64,000 bases of DNA from VAXT01 sp963774625 (GTDB lineage Bacteria; Actinomycetota; Thermoleophilia; Gaiellales; Gaiellaceae). Position 1 is the first letter of the stretch. Each line of letters opens with the position of its first letter. The stretch spans positions 372,001 through 436,000 of the forward strand of contig CAVZFQ010000018.1 in the NCBI GenBank assembly GCA_963774625.1, given 5' to 3'. Below the pieces are notes generated by a model, which was not told where the DNA came from, searched no databases, and saw nothing but the letters and a program-made list of their open reading frames with translations. A program made the translations under genes and the position numbers. Positions 34,801 through 44,055 of the stretch are shown piece by piece.

Positions 34801-36329
34801 GCAGCCGCCTCGCGCGTTCCGCCCGTCATCGCGATGCCCAACTCCTCCTCCGTGACGTCGGGGCCGTATTCACCCACGATCTGGCCGCCGAAAATGACCA
34901 GAATCCGATCGGAGAGCGACATGATCTCCTCGAGCTCCAGCGAGACGAGCAGGACCGCGCGGCCCTCGTCCCGCTCCTCGACGAGCCGGCGGTGCACGAA
35001 CTCGATGGCACCGACGTCGAGCCCCCTCGTCGGCTGCCCCGCCACGAGCACCCGCGGGTCGCGCTCCACCTCCCGGGCGATGACGACCTTCTGCTGGTTG
35101 CCGCCCGACAGGGCCGAGGCGAGCGTCGTCGGCGTGCCGCCGCGCACGTCGAACTCCTTGAGCAGCCTGCGCGCGAGGGCGATCAGCCGGCTCGGTCGGA
35201 GCCAGCCGAACCGGGAGTTCGGCTCCTTCCGATAGTCGTGCAGGCCGATGTTCTCGGCCAGTGTGAAGTCGAGGACGAGGCCGCGTCGCTGGCGGTCCTC
35301 GGGGATGTGCCCGATCCCCTCGTCCATGCGCTCGCGTGCGGAGTCACGTGTCACGTCGTGCCCGCCGACGCGAATCAGCCCGCTCTCGATCTTGGTCAAG
35401 CCCGTGAGGGCGTCGATCAACTCGGTCTGACCATTGCCGTCGACGCCCGCCAGGCCGACGATCTCCCCGGCCTTGACCTCGAACGAAACGCCTCGCACGG
35501 CGGGTAGCCCACGCTCGTCGATGACGTGCAGGTCCTCCACCTGCAGCAGCGGCTCGCCCGGCTCGGACGGCTTCTTGTCGACGCGAAGCAGCACCTCGCG
35601 CCCGACCATCGACTTGGCCAGCTGCGCCTGGGTCGCGCCCTCGCGCGGCAGCGTCTCGATCTGCTTGCCGCGCCGCAGGACGGTCACGCGGTCTGCGATG
35701 TCGAGCACCTCGTGGAGCTTGTGGCTGATGAAGATGACCGACATACCCTCCCCGGTCAGTGAGCGCAGGATCCCGAAGAGCTCCTTGGCCTCCTGCGGTG
35801 TCAGGACCGCCGTCGGCTCGTCGAGGATCAGGATCTCGGCCCCGCGATAAAGAGCCTTCAGGATCTCCACCCGCTGTTGCTGGCCGACGCTGATGTTCTC
35901 GACGCGCGCACGCGGATTGATGGCGAAGCTGAACGTGCGGGCGATCTGCTCCACGCGCTCGACGGCCGCGTCGTAGTCGAGCAGAAGCTTCGCGTGGGTG
36001 GGCTCGATCGCGAGCACGATGTTCTCGGCGACCGTCATCACCGGGATGAGCATGAAGTGCTGGTGCACCATCCCGATGCCGAGGTCGATCGCGTCCTTCG
36101 GGCTCCGGATCGAGACCGCCTTGCCCTTCACCCGGATCTCCCCCTCGTCCGGGCCGTACAACCCGTAGAGGACGTTCATGAGCGTCGACTTGCCGGCGCC
36201 GTTCTCTCCGAGCAGCGCATGCACCTCTCCACGCCGCAAGTCGAAGTCGACGCCGTCGTTCGCAACCACCCCGGGGAATCGCTTGGTGATTCCCTGCATC
36301 TCGAGGATGGGGGTCTCAGTCGCGCTCAT
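34797..36329 (-). CDS. Nucleoside ABC transporter ATPase with two nucleotide-binding domains
   Basis: The 510 residues form two fused ABC domains, as in sugar/nucleoside importers of the NupO/RbsA class. Domain 1 has Walker A GENGAGKST, a Q-loop region MVHQHFML, signature ISVGQQQRVEI and Walker B LILDEPTAVL. Domain 2 has a degenerate Walker A, AGVDGNGQTEL, signature LSGGNQQKVV, and Walker B-like VLVAGQPTRGLD in which the catalytic Glu is replaced by Gln, common for the second domain of this class. It is separated from the lipoprotein gene by a stem-loop and followed by four permease genes. Confidence 0.94.
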   Translation of the reverse strand: MSATETPILEMQGITKRFPGVVANDGVDFDLRRGEVHALLGENGAGKSTLMNVLYGLYGPDEGEIRVKGKAVSIRSPKDAIDLGIGMVHQHFMLIPVMTVAENIVLAIEPTHAKLLLDYDAAVERVEQIARTFSFAINPRARVENISVGQQQRVEILKALYRGAEILILDEPTAVLTPQEAKELFGILRSLTGEGMSVIFISHKLHEVLDIADRVTVLRRGKQIETLPREGATQAQLAKSMVGREVLLRVDKKPSEPGEPLLQVEDLHVIDERGLPAVRGVSFEVKAGEIVGLAGVDGNGQTELIDALTGLTKIESGLIRVGGHDVTRDSARERMDEGIGHIPEDRQRRGLVLDFTLAENIGLHDYRKEPNSRFGWLRPSRLIALARRLLKEFDVRGGTPTTLASALSGGNQQKVVIAREVERDPRVLVAGQPTRGLDVGAIEFVHRRLVEERDEGRAVLLVSLELEEIMSLSDRILVIFGGQIVGEYGPDVTEEELGIAMTGGTREAAA

Positions 36330-36341
36330 GCCGCGGAGATC

Positions 36342-36374
36342 GTACGGGGGCGAGCCCTATGCCCGCCCCCGTAC
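36342..36374 (-). terminator. Stem-loop between lipoprotein and ATPase genes
   Basis: An 11-bp perfect stem, GTACGGGGGCG (36342-36352), pairs with 36364-36374 around an 11-base loop, between the lipoprotein stop and the ATPase start. There is no T-tract. Such stems after the binding-protein gene often protect its mRNA or reduce downstream expression. Confidence 0.55.
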
Positions 36375-36387
36375 CTGTTCATCTGTC

Positions 36388-37446
36388 CTACTTGACGTCT
36401 TCTGGCTTGGCCGGTGGATCGATCGTGCCGTCCTTCAGCTTTGCCTCCGCTGCATCGACAGCGTCCTTCACGTTCTGTGGGACGACCGACGTGAACTCGG
36501 TCAGGAGCTCAGCGTCAGGCAGATCCGCGACGCCGTAGAACGCGTTCGTCCCGCCCTTGAACTGGCCGTCCTTGAACGTCGAGATGACGTCGAAGACGGA
36601 GGACTCCAGTGGCTTCAGCGCGCTCACGATCACGCAGTCGCCCTGGCTGGACTGGTCGACGTCGACGCCGATCGCGTAGACGTTCTTCTCGCACGCCCCG
36701 CCGATCGCGCCGAGGCCGCACTTGCCTGCGACCTGGAACACGACGTCGGAGCCCTGCCCGATCTGGTCGAGGGCGATCTCCTTGCACTTGGCCAGGTCGT
36801 CGAAGTTATCCGAGTACGCGTTCAGGAGCTTCACGTTCGGCTTCGTGTCCTTGACCGCCTGCTGGAAGCCGCCGATCCAGTTGTCGACCGGCGGGATCTT
36901 GATGCCGCCGACCGTGGACACGGTGTTGGTCTTCGTCATGAGGGCGGCCACGACTCCCGCGAGGTAGCCCGACTCCTCCGACGGGTACTGCATGCCGAGG
37001 GCGTTCGGGACCGCACACGTGCCCGCCTTCTCGCATCCGTCGCCTTCCTTGCCGTAGAAGTGGTCGACCCCGGCGAACGAGACGTCCGGGTTGTCGGTGG
37101 CCACCTTGATCGTCGCCGGAGCGAGCAGGAACCCGACTGCGATCACCAGCTCGTTCCCGTCGTCCGCGGCGGCCGTCAAATTCGGCTCGTAGTCGTCGGC
37201 CGATTCCGAGACGTAGATGCGCTTCTCGATGTCGAGGTCCGTCTCGGCCTTTTCGAGGCCGTTGATGGAAAACTCGTTGAAGCCGCGGTCATCGACACCG
37301 CCCGTGTCGGTGACGAGGGCGACCTTGATCGAGTCGCCGCCTTCCCCACCGCCGTCGTCGTCGCCGCCGCACGCGGCCGCTCCGACGGCCAGCAAGAGCG
37401 TCGTCAGCACCATCAGGAGCCACGACACCCATCGTTTCTTTGTCAC
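36388..37446 (-). CDS. BMP family nucleoside-binding lipoprotein
   Basis: Extracytoplasmic substrate-binding component of the importer. The signal peptide ends in the lipobox LAVGAAAC (Cys26), then a GGDDDGGGEGGD linker. BMP/PnrA features include KVALVTDTGGVDDRGFNEF, ELVIAVGFLLAPATIKVA, FAGVDHFYGKEGDGC and VAGKCGLGAIGGACEKNVYAIGVD. The 352 residues are typical; four extra cysteines may form disulfides. The GTG start has GAGGAGG nine bases upstream. Family members bind purine nucleosides or related compounds; the actual ligand is inferred. Confidence 0.92.
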   Translation of the reverse strand: MTKKRWVSWLLMVLTTLLLAVGAAACGGDDDGGGEGGDSIKVALVTDTGGVDDRGFNEFSINGLEKAETDLDIEKRIYVSESADDYEPNLTAAADDGNELVIAVGFLLAPATIKVATDNPDVSFAGVDHFYGKEGDGCEKAGTCAVPNALGMQYPSEESGYLAGVVAALMTKTNTVSTVGGIKIPPVDNWIGGFQQAVKDTKPNVKLLNAYSDNFDDLAKCKEIALDQIGQGSDVVFQVAGKCGLGAIGGACEKNVYAIGVDVDQSSQGDCVIVSALKPLESSVFDVISTFKDGQFKGGTNAFYGVADLPDAELLTEFTSVVPQNVKDAVDAAEAKLKDGTIDPPAKPEDVK

Positions 37447-37579
37447 TAACGCCTCCTCTGACCCGCTGTGTCTTTCCAGGAGGCGATGCTAAACGAGCGA
37501 GCGGCCGCGAGGAGGGCTTGGCGAAACAGCGACTGTGCCGCCGGAACGCGCTGCTCGCCCCGAAGCCGCGTCCTCAGTC

Positions 37580-37605
37580 GGGCCAATAGTGAAAACTATT
37601 GGCCC
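37580..37605. terminator. Perfect hairpin between ftsK and the transporter lipoprotein gene
   Basis: GGGCCAATAGT (37580-37590), loop GAAA, ACTATTGGCCC (37595-37605). It lies downstream of ftsK and upstream of the lipoprotein gene on the minus strand. It is stable but lacks a T-tract. It may end ftsK transcripts or be a repeat remnant. Confidence 0.5.
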
Positions 37606-37666
37606 CTGCGTCCTTGCCTCGGAACGACCATCGCGCCCCGGCGACGAGCGAGTTCCGCCAAGCCTC

Positions 37667-39850
37667 CTAGCTGAGTACGCGGTCGAGCTGGGCCTCTTCT
37701 ATGAGTACCCGCCTGGGCTTCGACCCTTCGTACCCGCTGATGATCCCGCGGCGCTCGAGCATGTCGATCAGGCGTCCGGCCCGGGTGTAGCCCACGCGCA
37801 ATCGGCGCTGGAGCAGTGACGTCGATGCCGTCTGGGCCTGGACGACGACCTCGATCGCGCGATCGAGCAACGGATCCTGATCCGGATCGAACTCGCCGTC
37901 GTCACCGCCGGCCTCGCCGGACGAGGCCTCCGGCGCCTCGAGCAGCGACTCGTCGAGCTGCTGCTCGCGCTGGCCCTTGCACTGCTCGACGATGAGCGCG
38001 ATCTCCTCTTCGCTGACGTACGCGCCCTGCAGGCGCTGCAGGCGTGAGGTGCCGAGCGGCTTGAAGAGCATGTCGCCCTGCCCGAGGAGGCTCTCGGCGC
38101 CGGCCTGGTCGAGGATGACTCGCGAATCTGTCTGGCTGGAGACGGCGAACGCGATTCGGGAGGGGACGTTCGCCTTGATCATCCCGGTGATCACGTCCAC
38201 GGACGGCCGCTGCGTGGCGAGCACGAGGTGGATGCCGACGGCACGGGACTTTTGCGCGAGCCGGATGATCGCGTCCTCGACCTGCTGCGGGGAGATCATC
38301 ATCAGGTCGGCGAGCTCGTCGATGACGACGAGCAGGTACGGCAGGGTCTCCTCGCCGCGCTTGCGGAAGGCGCGATTCGCCTCGGGCAGGTTGCGTGCGC
38401 GCACCCCGCTGAGCCGCTCGTAGCGCTTCTCCATCTCGGCGATCAGGTTGGCCAGCACGATTGCCGCCTCCTTGGGGCTGGAGACGACGGGCGTCAGCAG
38501 GTGTGGGATCGACTCGTAGTACGAGAGCTCGATGCGCTTGGGGTCGATCAGGATCATGCGAACGTCGTCCGGCCCCGCCCGCAGGAGCGTCGACGTGAGG
38601 ATGGTGTTGATGCAGCCGGACTTGCCCGAGCCGGTGGTGCCGGCGATCAGGATGTGCGGCATCCGCGCCAGGTCGGTCCAGACCGCGTTGCCGGAGATGT
38701 CCTTGCCGAGCCACACGGAGAGCGGGCTCGCCGTCTGCGGCAGGTCGTCGTAGACGTCTCCGAGGGTGACCAGGTTCGGGCTCAGGTTCGGCACCTCGAC
38801 GCCGACCGCCTGCTTGCCCGGGATCGGCGCGAGGATGCGGATCTCGGTCGTCGCGAGCGCGTACGAGAGATCGTCCTTGAGGGCCGAGACCTTCGACATC
38901 TTCGTTCCCGGCGCGAGCTGGAGCTCGTAACGCGTCACGCGCGGGCCGACGATCTGGCCGACGATGCTGGACTGGACGCCGAACTCGCCGAGCGCCTGCG
39001 TCAAGGACTGGGCGACCTGCGAGCTGGCCTCGGCAGGCGCGCCGTTCGACGTTCCGGTGCGGAGGAGCGTGCGGTCCGGCAGGCGGTAGTCCTTGGCGAT
39101 CGGCGTCGCGTCGAAGAGGCTCGGCTCGTCGGGCTCCTCGTCCGGCTCAGGTAGGACCGATTCCTCGGTGGGGAACGGGATGAGCGCTGCAGGCTCGGCC
39201 CGGCCGACGACGTCGGGGAAGGCGGATGCGCCGTCGACAGGTGGATGGGCGAGCGGCGCCGTGGAAATGATCTCGGGTGGCTCGCCCGCGTCGAAGGCCG
39301 CGCGAGCGGCGTGCGCTGTGGCGCGGACGGCCGTGCCGGAGCGGCGCAGCATGGCTCCCACAGAGGCCCCTGTGAGCAGCAGGATCCCTGCGACCAGAGC
39401 GGTGGCGCCGGCGATCGCGGCCCCCGTTTCCCCGAGCAGCGTCGCGAGGGTGCCGGCAAGCGCAGCCCCGATCCAGCCTCCGTGCTTGCCCAGCGTGAGC
39501 ATCAGCCCGAGGGCGGACACGGCGATGCCAGTGCGGAAGGGGCGCAACTCGACGAGCGCGCTCCGTGTCAGCATCAGCCCACCAACGACCATGAGCGCGA
39601 GCGGCAGTGCGTAGACCGCCTCGCCGATGACCGTGCGCACCGCATCGACGACCCACCCGCCGACCGTGCCTCCGTTCCATCCGAAATAGACGACCGTCGA
39701 CAGGAAGAAGCCGAAGGCCGCGAGGCCGAGCCCCACCAGCTCAGGGTGCTGGTGGTGGCTCTTGGCGCGCTTCCGCTTCGTCTTCTTCACGCGGGAGGGC
39801 GTGCGGGGCTTCGGCCTCGGGGTCGCGCGTTTTCGGCGCTTGGTCGCCAT
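37667..39850 (-). CDS. ftsK: DNA translocase FtsK/SpoIIIE
   Basis: Pumps DNA at the closing septum. ATG 39850 starts a very basic cytoplasmic head (ATKRRKRATPRPKPRT, KKTKRKRAK); the longer frame upstream is not used. Four membrane helices follow (about residues 40-170), then a linker, and the RecA-like motor with Walker A IAGTTGSGKSG near residue 403 and Walker B LLVVIDELADLMM. The C-terminal gamma winged helix (VVQAQTASTSLLQRRLRVGYTRAGRLIDMLE) reads the orienting DNA motif. At 727 residues it is compact but complete. Confidence 0.95.
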   Translation of the reverse strand: MATKRRKRATPRPKPRTPSRVKKTKRKRAKSHHQHPELVGLGLAAFGFFLSTVVYFGWNGGTVGGWVVDAVRTVIGEAVYALPLALMVVGGLMLTRSALVELRPFRTGIAVSALGLMLTLGKHGGWIGAALAGTLATLLGETGAAIAGATALVAGILLLTGASVGAMLRRSGTAVRATAHAARAAFDAGEPPEIISTAPLAHPPVDGASAFPDVVGRAEPAALIPFPTEESVLPEPDEEPDEPSLFDATPIAKDYRLPDRTLLRTGTSNGAPAEASSQVAQSLTQALGEFGVQSSIVGQIVGPRVTRYELQLAPGTKMSKVSALKDDLSYALATTEIRILAPIPGKQAVGVEVPNLSPNLVTLGDVYDDLPQTASPLSVWLGKDISGNAVWTDLARMPHILIAGTTGSGKSGCINTILTSTLLRAGPDDVRMILIDPKRIELSYYESIPHLLTPVVSSPKEAAIVLANLIAEMEKRYERLSGVRARNLPEANRAFRKRGEETLPYLLVVIDELADLMMISPQQVEDAIIRLAQKSRAVGIHLVLATQRPSVDVITGMIKANVPSRIAFAVSSQTDSRVILDQAGAESLLGQGDMLFKPLGTSRLQRLQGAYVSEEEIALIVEQCKGQREQQLDESLLEAPEASSGEAGGDDGEFDPDQDPLLDRAIEVVVQAQTASTSLLQRRLRVGYTRAGRLIDMLERRGIISGYEGSKPRRVLIEEAQLDRVLS

Positions 39851-39911
39851 GGCGGCGAGTTCGCTGCGCCCGGGCGCCTTCCTGCTGCCTGTACCAGAAC
39901 GACGTGTCTCG

Positions 39912-39933
39912 GTGCCAGGCACGTGCCTGGCAC
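39912..39933. repeat. 22-bp palindrome of the GTGCCAGGCAC type
   Basis: GTGCCAGGCAC is followed directly by its inverted copy GTGCCTGGCAC, between the starts/ends of ftsK and the next gene. A degenerate relative lies at 58198-58222, and both are followed by CTAGG or TAGG within about 10 bases. Confidence 0.8.
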
Positions 39934-39939
39934 GCTGGA

Positions 39940-40494
39940 CTAGGCGGCGAGCGCTTTGAGCTCTTCGGCCGCGCGGCCGAGCAGGTTCTCGCGCAGGTCG
40001 AACAGGCCGGCCCACAGGGACGAGCGATCAGGCGCGGACCGGATCCTCGCGGCGCTCTCCAGCCCTTCCAGCGCCCTGACGAGCACTGCGAGCTCGAGAT
40101 ACGCCTGGGTGACCCGCACCGGTGAGGCGTGCACGCCGGCCTTTTGCAGGACGGGCGCCCACTCCACGAGCTCGGCCTGTCCGGGCTCGCCGTACCAGGA
40201 GCGGCCTTCAGCACGGTCTGCCTCCAGCTCGAGCAGGTAGCGACCGAGCGGGTGCTCGAGGCCGACCAGAGCAGTCTCGCAGCGCTCCGCGGCCCTTCTC
40301 AGCGCGGCTTCGCGACCACCCGGCGTGGAGGGATCGGCTTCTCCACGCGACCAGCGCTCGAGGAGGCGACAGAAGGCGAGCGCGGAGACCTGACAGGCGC
40401 GCAGCTGCGCGACGAGGCGCTGACCGGTTGCCGGGTCAGCCGCTTCGTCCATCAGGACATCTGCCCAACCGGGCTCTGCTCGAGTTGCGCTCAT
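39940..40494 (-). CDS. Hypothetical helical protein between rnj and ftsK
   Basis: The 184 residues are predicted almost wholly helical and soluble. Examples are LVAQLRACQVSALAFCRLLERW, ALRRAAERCETALVGLEHPL and VRVTQAYLELAVLVRALEGLESAARI. No motif or family is recognised. The ATG start overlaps the rnj stop by four bases, so it is probably co-translated with RNase J. A DUF-type partner or regulator is possible, but nothing in the sequence shows it. Confidence 0.7.
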   Translation of the reverse strand: MSATRAEPGWADVLMDEAADPATGQRLVAQLRACQVSALAFCRLLERWSRGEADPSTPGGREAALRRAAERCETALVGLEHPLGRYLLELEADRAEGRSWYGEPGQAELVEWAPVLQKAGVHASPVRVTQAYLELAVLVRALEGLESAARIRSAPDRSSLWAGLFDLRENLLGRAAEELKALAA

Positions 40495-42152
40495 ACTTCC
40501 ACTATGACTGGAAGGATCATCGGCCGCCGCTGCGTTCTGTCGTAGATCACTTGACCGAGTGAGTCGTGCAGGTGCTCCTGAATGAGCTTGATCTCGCTGA
40601 TGTCTTTCTGGAGGCAGTCGTCGAGGACGCGAGCCGCCTCGCTGCGAAGCTCGTCCAGTAGCGGCCCCGTATCGCCGAAGCCGCGTGCGATCAGCTCCGG
40701 CTGACCGGAGCTCGCTGCACCGTTCTCGCTGACCGTCGCCACGACGATCAAGACGCCGTCCTCCGAGAGATGACGCCGGTCGCGGATCGCCACGTCTTTC
40801 ACGTCCCCCACTCCAAGCCCGTCGACGAACGTCATGCCCGTCTCGACCTCGCCGACGATGCGCGGCGGGCGGCCCTTGGCGAGCTCGACGACCGAGCCGT
40901 TCTCCGCGAGGACGATCGAGTCCGCGGGCACGCCGCCGTCGCGAGCGAGCTGCGCATGCGCGGCCAGCATCCGGAACTCGCCGTGGACCGGCATCAACGC
41001 CTTCGGCCTGACGAGACCGATGATCGTCCGGATCTCCTCCGAGTTGCCGTGGCCCGACACGTGGACGTTGGCGATCTCCTGATGCAGCACCTCGGCGCCG
41101 GCCTTGGCCAGCCGGTTGATCGTGTCGTGAACTCGTAGCTCGTTGCCCGGCACCGGCTTCGCCGAGAGGATCACGGTGTCCCCACGCTCGACGAAGACAG
41201 CCGGGTGGTCGTTGTACGCGACGCGCGTGAGAGCCGACATCGGCTCGCCCTGGCTGCCGGTGCAGAGAATGAGCACCTCGTGCGGCGCGAGGTGCTCGAG
41301 CTCCGCGGGGCGGATGATGGCGTCGTCCGGCGCGTCGAGGTAGCCGAGGTTGCGAGAGATGTTCATGTTCTTGCGCATCGAGCGACCGACGACGGCGACC
41401 TTTCGGCCCGCTTCGGCGGCGACGTTCACCGCCTGCTGCATGCGGTGCACGTTCGATGCGAAGCAGGCGATCAGGACGCGACCCTCGCGGACCGGGATGA
41501 TGTGGCGGAAGGCCTCCCCGACGAGCCGCTCCGAGCCGGTGACACCCGGTCGCTCCGCATTCGTCGAGTCCCCGAGCAGGAGGTCGATGCCCCGGTTTCC
41601 CAGCTCGGCCAGCTTCCCGACGTCGGTGCGCAGGCCGTCGACCGGCGTGTGGTCGAGCTTGTAGTCGCCCGTGTGGAGAATCCGGCCGGCCGCGGTCTCG
41701 AGCATGATCGCCACGCAGTCGGGTACCGAGTGCGCCATGCGCACGAAGTCGGCGCGGAAAGGCCCGATCTGCACGGGGGGCTGATCCGGATCGATCTCCT
41801 TCAGCTCCGCGACGTTCAGGAGGCCGTGCTCGTCGAGCTTCGACTGGATGAGCCCGAGCGTCAGCTTCGTCCCCCAGATCTCGGGGATGCGGACGGCCCG
41901 CATCAGATACGGCAGCGCGCCCACGTGATCCTCGTGCGCGTGCGTGAGGAGGAGTGCGCGGATCTGACCGTCGTGCTCCTTCAGGTACCCGAAGTCCGGG
42001 AGGATCAGGTCGACCCCGAGGTGCTCGTCCCGCGGGAAGGCCAGCCCTGCGTCGACGATCACGATCTCGCCGCCGATCTCGTAGACCATCATGTTCTTGC
42101 CCACCTCGCCGAGGCCGCCGAGGGGGATGATTCGCAGTGCCTGGTCGGTCAC
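40491..42152 (-). CDS. rnj: Ribonuclease J
   Basis: Metallo-beta-lactamase ribonuclease with 5'-3' exo- and endonuclease activity, acting in mRNA decay and rRNA maturation. The zinc motif LLLTHAHEDHVGALPY is at about residues 67-82, with GRILHTGDYKLDHTPVDG and GDSTNAERPGVTGSE for the beta-CASP part, SGHGNSEEI and MPVHGEFRML, and a C-terminal domain. At 553 residues it is typical. The GTG start is 53 bases from the divergent HD-domain gene; this gap contains GGGGTACCCC at 42171-42180. Confidence 0.96.
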   Translation of the reverse strand: MTDQALRIIPLGGLGEVGKNMMVYEIGGEIVIVDAGLAFPRDEHLGVDLILPDFGYLKEHDGQIRALLLTHAHEDHVGALPYLMRAVRIPEIWGTKLTLGLIQSKLDEHGLLNVAELKEIDPDQPPVQIGPFRADFVRMAHSVPDCVAIMLETAAGRILHTGDYKLDHTPVDGLRTDVGKLAELGNRGIDLLLGDSTNAERPGVTGSERLVGEAFRHIIPVREGRVLIACFASNVHRMQQAVNVAAEAGRKVAVVGRSMRKNMNISRNLGYLDAPDDAIIRPAELEHLAPHEVLILCTGSQGEPMSALTRVAYNDHPAVFVERGDTVILSAKPVPGNELRVHDTINRLAKAGAEVLHQEIANVHVSGHGNSEEIRTIIGLVRPKALMPVHGEFRMLAAHAQLARDGGVPADSIVLAENGSVVELAKGRPPRIVGEVETGMTFVDGLGVGDVKDVAIRDRRHLSEDGVLIVVATVSENGAASSGQPELIARGFGDTGPLLDELRSEAARVLDDCLQKDISEIKLIQEHLHDSLGQVIYDRTQRRPMILPVIVEV

Positions 42153-42204
42153 GGTCCCAGTATCCCTAAAGGGGTACCCCGTAAGGGCCGATCAGCTAGA
42201 GGCC

Positions 42205-44055
42205 ATGCCTTCCCCGGGCACTTTCGCCCTGCTCACCGCTGCTTTCCTCCTCGCCGAGCTCTTTCAGCGCTCGGACGATGAGCTCCTGCCTGAGCTCGAT
42301 GGCGAGCGCTTCTCCCTGTCGGCGCCGGTCCATGTGGCGTCGATCATCGTGCTCGGCGCCTGGCCTGCGGCTCTGATCGGCTTCGTTGGCACGCTCGCCG
42401 TCCGCCCGTTCAAGGGTGAGCCCTGGCGCAAGAGCCTCGTGCGCGCTACGGGCCTGGGGATCGCAGCGCTGGCCGGCGGCTTGGCGTTCCAGCTCGCGGG
42501 CTCGACCCCGGGCGAGATCTACGTCTCCGAGGATCTTCTGGCCATCGCCGTCCTGGGCATGGTCTACGGCGCGATCAGAAGCCTGGCGGCGGCGCTCATG
42601 GGCGGACGGCTGCTGCCGCAGGCCGATGTCCTCACGACCGCCGCCGAAGTCGGCCTCGGCCTCCTGCTCGCGTTCGCCGCCCTGGAGAACCTCTGGCTCG
42701 CCGCGGCCCTCACCCCCGTCTTGCTCCTGCTCGATTCGATCTACGGCCGCCTCGGGCGGCTGAGGCGCGAGATGGCAACGGCGCTCGAGACCTTCGCCAA
42801 CATCGTCGACGAGCGTGACCCGTCGACCCACGGGCATTCCGTGCGCGTCGCCCAGTACGTGCGCGAGCTGGCCGACGGGCTGGGCCTCCCCCGCGCCGAG
42901 GCTTCCCGCCTCTGGTGGGCCGGGCGGCTCCACGACCTCGGCAAGGTCGCGGTCGACGCGTCCGTCCTCCGCAAGCCCGGCCAGCTGGACGACGCCGAGT
43001 GGGCCTCCGTCCGGCGGGCTCCGCGACTCTCGGCGCGCCTCCTGCAGCGTTTCCGCTTCGCGGCCGCGCAGGCCCAGGCGGTCGAGTACCACCGCGAGCG
43101 CTACGACGGCGCGGGCTACTACGGCGCGCAGCTCACCGACCTCCCGCTCGCCGCGCACTTCCTGATCGTGGCCGACAGCTTCGACGCGATGACCACGGAT
43201 CGCCCGTTCAAGCGGCGCCGCCTGACGCACTTCGAAGCGCTCGAGGAGATCGAGCGCGGTAGCGGCACTCAGTTTCATCCGGCGATCGCGAAGGCCTTCG
43301 TGGCCGTTCGGCGCGGCATCGACCCGGCCGAGGTCCTCACCGCAGATGAGCTGGGCTTGCTGCGCGACGCCGGCGCGCACGAGCAGTTTCACCTCCCCCG
43401 CCGCAGCGAGCTGCGCCGGCGGCCGGAGCTGCTGGCTCTCGGCGGCGTGACCGTCGTTCTCGGCGGGCTCGGCATGGGGCTCGTACCGGTCACCCTCGTC
43501 GGAGGAGTCGCTGCTCTGCTCGGGCTGCAAATGTGGATGACCATGCGTCTTCGGACCCGCCGGCTGTCCGCGGCGATCGACGAGGCGCTCGCGGGCGGAG
43601 AAAACCGCACGAAGATCTTCGGGCGAGTCGTCGACGCTGTCGGAGAGGCGTGGCGTGTCGACTACGCAGCGCTGGTCGAATGGCGCGAGGACGGCGCGGG
43701 CGGGACACTCGTTCTGGAGCGCGGAAACGAACCCGGACCTCCGGAAACGGTCCTGGTCAGCTGGCTCCTCCGCGAGGCGGAATCCGGCCACGACATCTCC
43801 ATCGACCTCGGCGCCGAGCTGAGCGGCGGCCACGTGTCCCTCGCCTTGCCGCTCAGGCGCGAGAACAGCGCGCTGGTCGGGTTCCTCGTCCTCCGAGGGC
43901 TCGATCGTCCCGCGCCACACGTTTGGCCGGCCCTCCGCGCTTCAGTCGACCGGATCGGGCTCACCTTCGCGGAAGCGCCCGAAACCGTTGTCGTGCTCTC
44001 GAAAAAGGTGCTAGACGCGGACGGACGCGAGCACGCCGGCGCGCTCGAGGCCTGA
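42205..44055 (+). CDS. Membrane HD-domain protein with degenerate GYP motif and GAF-like C-terminus
   Basis: ATG 42205 was chosen because the frame upstream is antisense to rnj. The 616 residues start with five or six membrane helices (about 1-185). An HD domain follows with GHSVRVAQYVRELADGLGL, LHDLGKVAVDASVLRKPGQ and a GYP-like loop, HRERYDGAGYYG, in which the last Pro is Tyr. A second hydrophobic pair (ALGGVTVVLGGLGMGLVPVTLVGG, shown in part) precedes a GAF-like domain. It resembles the second half of the large protein at 9483, so it may hydrolyse c-di-GMP or a related nucleotide. The end overlaps convergent dapA by 45 bases. Confidence 0.8.
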   Translation: MPSPGTFALLTAAFLLAELFQRSDDELLPELDGERFSLSAPVHVASIIVLGAWPAALIGFVGTLAVRPFKGEPWRKSLVRATGLGIAALAGGLAFQLAGSTPGEIYVSEDLLAIAVLGMVYGAIRSLAAALMGGRLLPQADVLTTAAEVGLGLLLAFAALENLWLAAALTPVLLLLDSIYGRLGRLRREMATALETFANIVDERDPSTHGHSVRVAQYVRELADGLGLPRAEASRLWWAGRLHDLGKVAVDASVLRKPGQLDDAEWASVRRAPRLSARLLQRFRFAAAQAQAVEYHRERYDGAGYYGAQLTDLPLAAHFLIVADSFDAMTTDRPFKRRRLTHFEALEEIERGSGTQFHPAIAKAFVAVRRGIDPAEVLTADELGLLRDAGAHEQFHLPRRSELRRRPELLALGGVTVVLGGLGMGLVPVTLVGGVAALLGLQMWMTMRLRTRRLSAAIDEALAGGENRTKIFGRVVDAVGEAWRVDYAALVEWREDGAGGTLVLERGNEPGPPETVLVSWLLREAESGHDISIDLGAELSGGHVSLALPLRRENSALVGFLVLRGLDRPAPHVWPALRASVDRIGLTFAEAPETVVVLSKKVLDADGREHAGALEA

